From NCBI GenBank assembly GCA_043777375.1, contig JAYWHX010000142.1:41268-105267 (forward strand): a DNA stretch of 64,000 nucleotides. Direction: 5' to 3'. Position 1 is the first letter of the stretch, and every line of letters starts with the position of its first letter. Positions 16,998-22,662 of this stretch are shown here, piece by piece. This DNA comes from TH-plancto1 sp043777375 (GTDB lineage Bacteria; Planctomycetota; Planctomycetia; Planctomycetales; Planctomycetaceae). The translations under genes and the position numbers were made by a program. The notes below the pieces were generated by a model. That model had not been told where the DNA came from, ran no database searches, and worked only from the letters and a program-made list of their open reading frames with translations.

Positions 16998-17276
16998 ATG
17001 ACTCACATTGTTGCGGAACCGTGCTTCGGCTGTAAGTACACCGATTGCGTTGTGGTGTGCCCGGTGGAATGCTTCTACGAAGCCGAGCAGATTCTTTTCA
17101 TTCATCCCGATGAGTGCATCGACTGCGAAGCCTGCGTTCCCGAATGCCCGGTCGCAGCCATCTTCCACGAAGACAACCTGCCCGAGCAGTGGGCCGACTA
17201 CAAGGCACTGAACGCCGAAATGGCTCCTCAGTGCCCCGGCATCAAGGAAAAGAAGGCCCCGCTGGTTCAAGAGTAA
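16998..17276 (+). CDS. fdxA: 7Fe ferredoxin, FdxA type
   Basis: Small soluble electron carrier (92 aa). Two cluster motifs are visible: CFGCKYTDCVVVCP near residues 9-22, whose spacing fits the [3Fe-4S]/[4Fe-4S] site of FdxA proteins, and CIDCEACVPECP near 41-52 for a [4Fe-4S] cluster. The length and acidic C-terminal tail fit the family. The start at 16998 gives the usual MTHIVxEPC N-terminus and has GAAGGA upstream; a longer frame from 16950 does not. Followed by a good Rho-independent terminator, so it is probably transcribed alone. The redox partner cannot be told from context. Confidence 0.93.
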   Translation: MTHIVAEPCFGCKYTDCVVVCPVECFYEAEQILFIHPDECIDCEACVPECPVAAIFHEDNLPEQWADYKALNAEMAPQCPGIKEKKAPLVQE

Positions 17277-17309
17277 TCACTCTTGCCCCATAGGATCTGA
17301 AAGTACCTC

Positions 17310-17344
17310 AGCCCGAGCGATGATCGTCTCGGGCTGTTTTCGTT
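17310..17344 (+). terminator. Rho-independent terminator after ferredoxin gene
   Basis: Stem agcccgag / ctcgggct (17310-17317 and 17328-17335), extendable inward by cga/tcg, followed by gttttcgtt. It lies 33 bases after the ferredoxin stop. Confidence 0.75.
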
Positions 17345-17368
17345 GGGCGAGCAGCCACAAAAGAAAGA

Positions 17369-17432
17369 CCGTGGGATAGGCTTCCAGCCTGTCTTTTCGC
17401 TGAGGATCACAGGCTGAGAGCCTATCCCACGG
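17369..17432. repeat. gtgggataggctt palindrome, copy 1
   Basis: Left arm ccgtgggataggcttccagc (from 17369) and right arm ending gcctatcccacgg (17432) form an imperfect hairpin. It lies between the ferredoxin terminator and cysQ. Other copies: 18465-18538 (perfect) and 34275-34299 (half). Confidence 0.75.
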
Positions 17433-17468
17433 GTCAGACAAGCCTGACCGTTCGCCAAGGAGCTGTTG

Positions 17469-18461
17469 ATGTCCCCTGTGTTTCGTCGTGAACTGGAAAC
17501 CGCTCTGCATGCCGTGCGAGTGGCCAGCCAAGCCTGTCGCTCGGTCCAGAAAAGCATCTCCCCCGAGACCATCGCCAAGCAGGACAAGTCGCCCGTCACG
17601 GTCGCCGACTTTGCCAGTCAGGCGATCGTCTGCAAGATCATCGGCGATGCGTTTCCCTTGGATGCGATTGTGGGTGAAGAGGACTCCAAAGAGCTGCGCA
17701 CTACGGAACACGCCACTCAACTGCAACGGGTGCAGCGCGAGATTGAGCAGGTGGGATTGAAAGGCAAACCCGACGAGATCTGCCAGTGGATCGATCGCGG
17801 GAACAGCCCCGGAAAGGTCGCACGGTTCTGGACCCTCGACCCGATCGATGGCACGAAGGGATTCCTGCGCGGGGAGCAATACGCCGTCTCGCTGGCCTTG
17901 ATCATCGATGGACGCATCGAGGTCAGCATTCTTGGCTGCCCGAATCTGCCCGCCGAAGATGCGTGGGATAAGAACGTCGGGGCCCTCTTCTCTTCCGTGC
18001 GCGGCCACGGAGCCCAACTGCGTCTGCTGAATAATGCGAAGACCGCCCCGCAGGTGGTGCGAGTCAGCGGGACCGCACGCGGCTCGATGGCCCGGTTCTG
18101 CGAGTCGGTCGAATCGGGCCACAATGCCCAGGACATCACCGGTAAGATCCGTGAACTCCTCGGCAGCGATGCCCCGCCCAGCCGTCTCGACAGCCAGGCC
18201 AAGTACGGCGTCGTCGCGCGAGGTGAGGCCGACCTGTACCTCCGCATGCCGACCAAGGCCACGTACAGCGAAAAGATCTGGGACCACGCGGGCGGCGTGC
18301 TGATTGTCGAAGAAGCCGGGGGCCGCGTGACCGACATGCACGGTGCCCCGCTCGATTTCACGCAAGGCTCAGAACTGACCAAGAATCGCGGCGTGGTCGT
18401 CACCAACGGCCTGCTGCACGGCGAGGTCTTAGCTGCGATCTCAACGGCTCTGAATGGATGA
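17469..18461 (+). CDS. cysQ: 3'(2'),5'-bisphosphate nucleotidase CysQ-like
   Basis: Inositol-monophosphatase superfamily enzyme (330 aa) that probably removes a phosphate from 3'-phosphoadenosine 5'-phosphate, recycling the by-product of sulfate assimilation and sulfotransfer. Metal-binding motifs: GEEDS at residues 69-73, DPIDGTKGF from 124, and WDHAGGVLIVEEAGG near 275. The insert between the first two motifs and the length resemble plant/yeast HAL2-type proteins more than the 246-aa E. coli CysQ. The ATG at 17469 has AAGGAG six bases upstream. Cytoplasmic. Related sugar-phosphate substrates cannot be excluded. Confidence 0.88.
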   Translation: MSPVFRRELETALHAVRVASQACRSVQKSISPETIAKQDKSPVTVADFASQAIVCKIIGDAFPLDAIVGEEDSKELRTTEHATQLQRVQREIEQVGLKGKPDEICQWIDRGNSPGKVARFWTLDPIDGTKGFLRGEQYAVSLALIIDGRIEVSILGCPNLPAEDAWDKNVGALFSSVRGHGAQLRLLNNAKTAPQVVRVSGTARGSMARFCESVESGHNAQDITGKIRELLGSDAPPSRLDSQAKYGVVARGEADLYLRMPTKATYSEKIWDHAGGVLIVEEAGGRVTDMHGAPLDFTQGSELTKNRGVVVTNGLLHGEVLAAISTALNG

Positions 18462-18464
18462 ACC

Positions 18465-18538
18465 CCGTGGGATAGGCTTCCAGCCTGTCATTTTGCCAAT
18501 TCCGGTCAATCATGACAGGCTGGAAGCCTATCCCACGG
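18465..18538. repeat. gtgggataggctt palindrome, copy 2 (perfect 26-bp arms)
   Basis: Arms 18465-18490 and 18513-18538 are perfectly complementary over 26 bases with a 22-nt loop. It begins four bases after the cysQ stop and ends 36 bases before the next start, with ccgtttt following, so it may also act as a terminator or mRNA-end stabiliser. Confidence 0.85.
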
Positions 18539-18574
18539 TCCGTTTTCACTGACCGAACACACTGGTGATTCTTC

Positions 18575-19099
18575 ATGATCCGCCCCCTCATCACCACTGC
18601 CGAAATCGAAAGGGCTGTGGCCACTCTCGGCCAGCGGATCACGGCGGATTATGCTGGTCGGCCACTGACGATTCTGGGGGTGCTGACCGGCAGTGTGATG
18701 CTGGTGTGCGACCTGATGCGGCGGATCGAGATGCCGCATCAGCTGGGCATGGTGCAGGCGAGCAGCTATCGCGGAACCGCCACGACTCCCGACAATCTGA
18801 TTCTGAATACGGAATTCTTGCCGGTCCTGCGAGGGCGGGATGTCCTGCTGGTCGATGATATCTTTGATACGGGACGAACGATGGCCGCTCTGCTGGATGT
18901 GATCCGCCAGAAGGAGCCCGCCAGCGTGCGATCGGTGGCCTTGCTGTGGAAGCGGGTCCGGTCGCAGGTGAACTTTGCCCCGGATTACCATTGCTTCGAG
19001 ATTCCCGACGCGTTCGTTGTCGGGTATGGTCTAGACTTCAATGGGGAGTTCCGGCACTTGCCGTACATCGGCGTGCTGGAACCGGATCGGTCGGAGTGA
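18575..19099 (+). CDS. hpt: hypoxanthine phosphoribosyltransferase
   Basis: Purine-salvage enzyme (174 aa) that joins hypoxanthine or guanine to PRPP to give IMP or GMP. The PRPP-binding loop VLLVDDIFDTGRT occupies residues 90-102; the N-terminal GVLTGSVMLVCDLMRR block (35-50), the SSYRGT flexible-loop segment (63-68) and the C-terminal FVVGYGLDFNGEFRHLPYIG match the Hpt family, and length is typical. No clear ribosome binding site precedes the ATG. It follows cysQ after a hairpin repeat and precedes ruvC after another repeat, so it is probably expressed separately. Confidence 0.95.
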   Translation: MIRPLITTAEIERAVATLGQRITADYAGRPLTILGVLTGSVMLVCDLMRRIEMPHQLGMVQASSYRGTATTPDNLILNTEFLPVLRGRDVLLVDDIFDTGRTMAALLDVIRQKEPASVRSVALLWKRVRSQVNFAPDYHCFEIPDAFVVGYGLDFNGEFRHLPYIGVLEPDRSE

Positions 19100-19110
19100 T
19101 CAGTTTTTAC

Positions 19111-19252
19111 CACGGAGGCACGGAGGCACGGAGAAGAGGAGTGATCCACGGATTACGCCGATTTCACAGATTTAGGCAGCCTGTTTCTAATCTGTGAAAT
19201 CTGCACAATCCGTGGATGATCGTTCTAAACTCAGTGCCTCCGTGTCTCCGTG
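19111..19252. repeat. nested double hairpin repeat
   Basis: Outer arms: cacggaggcacggaggcac (from 19111) with gtgcctccgtgtctccgtg (19234-19252). Inner arms: 19144-19172 (atccacggattacgccgatt start) with 19190-19218 (ending acaatccgtggat). Two repeat types sit one inside the other between hpt and ruvC. The phrases are of a kind seen in many planctomycete and verrucomicrobial intergenic regions. Confidence 0.8.
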
Positions 19253-19304
19253 CTGAATCAGTCGCTCTTGCGTACGCTGATTCCCCACACGGAGGCGGCC
19301 ACGG

Positions 19305-19841
19305 ATGGCCATGCGGCAAGGAAACGTCTTGATCGGCGAGGCCGCTCAGATCGTTCTGGGGATCGACCCGGGGCTCAACCGGACCGGCTATGCGGTTCTG
19401 GAGCGGACCCCGCGCGGACCCGTCCTGCGCGAAGGGGGAGTCATCAGCTCCACGCCTGCGTTGACGCTCGCCGAGCGCGTCCTCGAAATCGGGACTGGCC
19501 TCCGTGAGGTCATCGCCGAGTTCCACCCCGACGCGATGGCGATCGAGCAAATCTTCTCGACACCCAAGCACCCCAAGACCGCCATCCTCATGGCCCACGC
19601 CCGCGGCGCCATCCTCTTCGCAGCTGCCGACGCCCAGCTAACGATCATGCACTACGCCGCGCGGCAGATTAAAAAACTCCTTACGGGGAGTGGCACCGCG
19701 AGCAAGGAACAAGTCCAACTCGCCGTCCAACGAGAGCTGCGGATGACGAAACTGCTCGAGCCGAACGACGTGGCCGATGCGACCGGCGTCGCGTTGTGCC
19801 ATTATTATTCGATGCCCGCAATCGCGGGTCTGACGGCATAG
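19305..19841 (+). CDS. ruvC: Holliday junction endonuclease RuvC
   Basis: Resolves Holliday junctions with RuvAB during recombination (178 aa). RNase H-like fold with catalytic acids D21 in LGIDPGLNRTGYAV, E81 in AIEQIF, and D155/D158 in EPNDVADATGVALCH; the FSTPKHPKTAILMAHARGAIL helix is typical. The N-terminus is slightly long (IDPG normally starts near residue 6); the ATGs at 19305 and 19311 are both possible and neither has a strong site, or a start closer to the domain may be used. No ruvA or ruvB next to it; the next feature is a REP/transposase cluster. Confidence 0.93.
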   Translation: MAMRQGNVLIGEAAQIVLGIDPGLNRTGYAVLERTPRGPVLREGGVISSTPALTLAERVLEIGTGLREVIAEFHPDAMAIEQIFSTPKHPKTAILMAHARGAILFAAADAQLTIMHYAARQIKKLLTGSGTASKEQVQLAVQRELRMTKLLEPNDVADATGVALCHYYSMPAIAGLTA

Positions 19842-19845
19842 AGTT

Positions 19846-20068
19846 CCGTGGGCTGGCGGCTTCGCCGCAGGCGCCCACGGCTATCTGCTGCCACCGCTTT
19901 CGCGGCGAAGAGGCACTTCTTACAGTGTTACCGTGCGTGTCCGAGCATACGTGTTGTCCTCCTGGCCGCGAGAGCGGCAGACGCATGTAGCCGTGGGCGC
20001 AGCGGCTCGTGCCGCCAGCCCACGGACACGTTCGATCTCAACACGCTCAGCCGCGAGAGCGGCGACCG
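19846..20068. repeat. REP cluster upstream of RAYT gene
   Basis: Hairpin ccgtgggctggcggcttcgc... at 19846-19880 and its inverted partner ccgtgggcgcagcggctcgt... at 19991-20025, each continued on one side by a second small hairpin (gccgctctcgcggc type). A further unit at 20049-20068 lies just before the transposase start. The arrangement is that of a bacterial interspersed mosaic element. Confidence 0.75.
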
Positions 20069-20077
20069 GAGTCCGCG

Positions 20078-20542
20078 ATGGGTGCCTTCACCAAGCTGGC
20101 CTACCACATCGTGTTCAGTACCAAATTCCGGCAGCCTTCGCTTCGTCGGGAGTTCCGAGAGCGACTCTTTGAGTTCCTCGGCGGGATCGTCCGCCGATTG
20201 AATGGCCACCTGATCGAGATTGGTGGGGGCGAGGATCACGTCCATTTGCTCGTGGGACTGCCTCCCACGATTACGGTTTCAGACGCAGTTCGCGACATCA
20301 AGGCGGGCGTGTCGAAGTGGGTCAACGAACTCTCCGAGACGCTCACTCGGTTTGAGTGGCAGAAGGGGTATGCGGCGTTCACGGTCAGCCACTCCTAGAT
20401 CAACGCGTTGCGGATTTATCTGCGGAATCAACAGGAGCATCACAAGCGACAGACATTTGAGGATGAGTATGTGTCCTTCTTAAAGAGGCACGAAATCGAG
20501 TTCGATCCTCGGTTTCTGTTTGAGGGGGAGTACACCGGTTGA
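20078..20542 (+). pseudogene. REP-associated Y1 transposase (IS200-like), amber-interrupted
   Basis: A frame of 154 codons encodes a TnpA_REP/IS200-like HUH nuclease: HUH motif HVH at residues 54-56 in EDHVHLLVG, and the tyrosine motif YLRNQ with Y114. Codon 107 (20396-20398) is TAG in the phrase VSHS-stop-INALRIY, where relatives usually have Gln, so one C-to-T change explains it. The 106-aa product would lack the catalytic tyrosine; the rest (QEHHKRQTFEDEYVSFLKRHEIEFDPRFLF) is intact without further damage, so the break is recent or amber readthrough occurs. The gene is bracketed by a perfect 20-bp inverted repeat (20049-20068 and 20546-20565), as expected for RAYT genes. Confidence 0.88.
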
Positions 20543-20545
20543 TGG

Positions 20546-20654
20546 CGGTCGCCGCTCTCGCGGCTGCGGGCGATGTAACACGCGTTCCGTGGGCTGGCGG
20601 CTGCGCCGCTGGCGCCCACGGCTATCTGCGGATGCCGCTCTCGCGGCAAAGGAG
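20546..20654. repeat. REP cluster downstream of RAYT gene
   Basis: 20546-20565 is the exact reverse complement of 20049-20068. Then ccgtgggctggcggctgcgc... forms a hairpin at 20587-20621, followed by the same gctatctgcgg / gccgctctcgcggc tail seen upstream. Confidence 0.75.
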
Positions 20655-20767
20655 CGGTAAGTTGAAGACGCTCAGATCATGACTACGGTTTGAACTCAGC
20701 AGAGGTCGCTCGCGGTCGCTGAACCGCCTACGATGCGGGCGCCCCATCGACTCCAGGAGGTTCCGTC

Positions 20768-22639
20768 ATGTCCGCCCCCCCCGCCCCAGTGCTGATTCTT
20801 GGCGTGGGGGTCAACGGCATTTGTGTGGCTCGCGAGCTGGTACTCAACGGGGTGCCGGTGTGGTTGGTTGATACCAATGATATTGCGTTTGGGGCGACGG
20901 CGAAGTCGTCGCGTTTGATTCATGGGGGCTTGCGGTATCTTGAATACGGCGACTTCCGTCTCGTCGCGGAATCGCTGCATGAGCGAGACCGGCTGTTGAG
21001 ACTGGCTCCGCAGTTTGTAACACCGCTGAAGCTCCACATTCCGGTGCGGCGACGGCTCGGGGGATTCATCGCAGCTGGGTTGCGGTTTCTGGGGCTGAGT
21101 CGGACACGCTTAGCAAAGTGGATTGGCTCGGGCGGCGGACGCGGTCTGATCACGGTGCGATTTGGGCTGTGGTTGTATGACCTGCTCGCGCGGAGCAAGA
21201 TGGTGCCGCGGCACTCGGTCCATCGCACAAGTGACAACGGTCCGCAGTTTCCGGTGGCCGAGTACCCGTGGTCATGTGCGTACTTTGATGCTCAGATGGA
21301 GCGGCCCGAACGGTTTTGCCTAGCGCTGTTGCGGGACATCGAAGAGACCGCGAAGGCCCAGGGGACCGAGTTTCGGTTGTTGACTTACCACCGGGCGGTA
21401 CTTGATGGTGGCCGGTTAGAGATTCGCCCTTTGAGAGTTGATTACCCCCTCACCCCAGCCCTCTCCCCCACAGCCGAGTCGGTTCCCAAAGTCACATTGT
21501 CTGTGGGGGAGAGGGAGCAAGAAGCGTCACGACGAGGCACCGCCCTCCTTCCTCCACTTCTCCTCGCCCCGTCACTGATCATCAACGCCACCGGAGCGTG
21601 GGGAGACCTGACCCTCGATGAACTCCCCCTCCCAACTCCCAAACTCTTTGGCGGGACAAAGGGAGTCCACCTCTTCACGCAGCATGCGGGTCTCACGCAA
21701 GCCCTCGGCGGAGATGCGGTCTATGCCGAAGCGAGCGATGGGCGGCTGGTGTTTCTGATTCCGCTCGACAATGGTGTCATGATCGGGACGACCGATGAGC
21801 GTTTCGACCAGCGGCCCGAGGAGGCGCGCTCGACCGAGGCCGAGGTCGGCTACCTGTTGAAGCTGACCAATGAACTCTTCCCGCAGGTTGCAATTACCGA
21901 GTCCGATATTCACGCGACCTATGCCGGGATCCGTCCACTGCCGTACTCCGACTCTTCAAAGACGGCGTCGATCAGCCGTGATCACCATGTTGATCGGCGG
22001 GAGATCGATGGGGTGCCGGTCTGGACGCTGATCGGCGGCAAGCTGACAACCTGCCGGGCATTTGGTGAGGAGGTCGCGGACCAGGTACTCACGTTGCTCA
22101 GTCGGGCGCGGACAGTGACGACTCGCGATCGTGCAGTCCCTGGGGGAGAAAACTATCCAGCGGATCGAGCCGGGCTGGAGAATGATTTGAAGTCACTCTC
22201 CGCTGCGACCGGGCATTCGGTGGAGACCTGCCGTGCGGTGTGGCGGCTGGTGGGGACCACGTCTCGCGTGATGTTGAGGCGAATTGATACCGGCGAGTCG
22301 AAAGTGGGCGCCGGCCATGAGAGTGTCGCCTTTTTCTTCGAAAAAGGACGTCCTTTTTCGGAGAAAAAGGCGACAGAGGCTGAGCCGGTTTTGATCGAAG
22401 GAACCGCCCTGCCCCGTCAGTTCGTAAAAGATCTCATCGAGACTGAATGGGTCACGACGCTCGAGGATCTGATCGAGCGGCGTTTACTGCTCGCGCTGGA
22501 ACCCCAGCTTCTCCGTTCAACGCTGATGGATCTCGCGCAGCTGCTGAATGATGCTCGCCCGAGCATGACATCCATGGAGGAAATGGTCGAGCGGACCACA
22601 TTGCGGCTGCGGAATTACTACGGTCGGCGAGAGGTGTGA
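20768..22639 (+). CDS. glpD: glycerol-3-phosphate dehydrogenase (FAD), with two repeat-derived inserts
   Basis: Membrane-associated flavoenzyme oxidising sn-glycerol 3-phosphate to dihydroxyacetone phosphate (623 aa against about 500-560 usual). N-terminal FAD motif ILGVGVNGICVARELVLNG at residues 9-27, SSRLIHGGLRYLE near 53, and the C-terminal DAO domain with YAGIRPLPY and WTLIGGKLTTCR. The start is supported by AGGAGG seven bases upstream. Extra length comes partly from two palindromic inserts translated in frame: residues about 225-252 (LTPALSPTAESV...) and residues 519-536 (SVAFFFEKGRPFSEKKAT). Both avoid the motifs above and sit in probable loops, so the enzyme is likely active. Confidence 0.92.
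   Translation: MSAPPAPVLILGVGVNGICVARELVLNGVPVWLVDTNDIAFGATAKSSRLIHGGLRYLEYGDFRLVAESLHERDRLLRLAPQFVTPLKLHIPVRRRLGGFIAAGLRFLGLSRTRLAKWIGSGGGRGLITVRFGLWLYDLLARSKMVPRHSVHRTSDNGPQFPVAEYPWSCAYFDAQMERPERFCLALLRDIEETAKAQGTEFRLLTYHRAVLDGGRLEIRPLRVDYPLTPALSPTAESVPKVTLSVGEREQEASRRGTALLPPLLLAPSLIINATGAWGDLTLDELPLPTPKLFGGTKGVHLFTQHAGLTQALGGDAVYAEASDGRLVFLIPLDNGVMIGTTDERFDQRPEEARSTEAEVGYLLKLTNELFPQVAITESDIHATYAGIRPLPYSDSSKTASISRDHHVDRREIDGVPVWTLIGGKLTTCRAFGEEVADQVLTLLSRARTVTTRDRAVPGGENYPADRAGLENDLKSLSAATGHSVETCRAVWRLVGTTSRVMLRRIDTGESKVGAGHESVAFFFEKGRPFSEKKATEAEPVLIEGTALPRQFVKDLIETEWVTTLEDLIERRLLLALEPQLLRSTLMDLAQLLNDARPSMTSMEEMVERTTLRLRNYYGRREV
21459..21515. repeat. palindromic repeat inside glpD (LTPALSP type)
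   Basis: Perfect 15-bp arms ccctctcccccacag (21459-21473) and ctgtgggggagaggg (21501-21515). The element keeps the frame and encodes PLTPALSP...VGEREQ. Confidence 0.85.
22324..22375. repeat. 52-bp palindrome inside glpD (family A, copy 1)
   Basis: TGTCGCC...GGCGACA, nearly symmetrical over 52 bases with a central gacgtc. Same length and ends as the copies at 45442-45493, 46934-46985 and 49370-49421. Confidence 0.88.
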
Positions 22640-22662
22640 GAGCCGCACGGCGCGATTGACTC

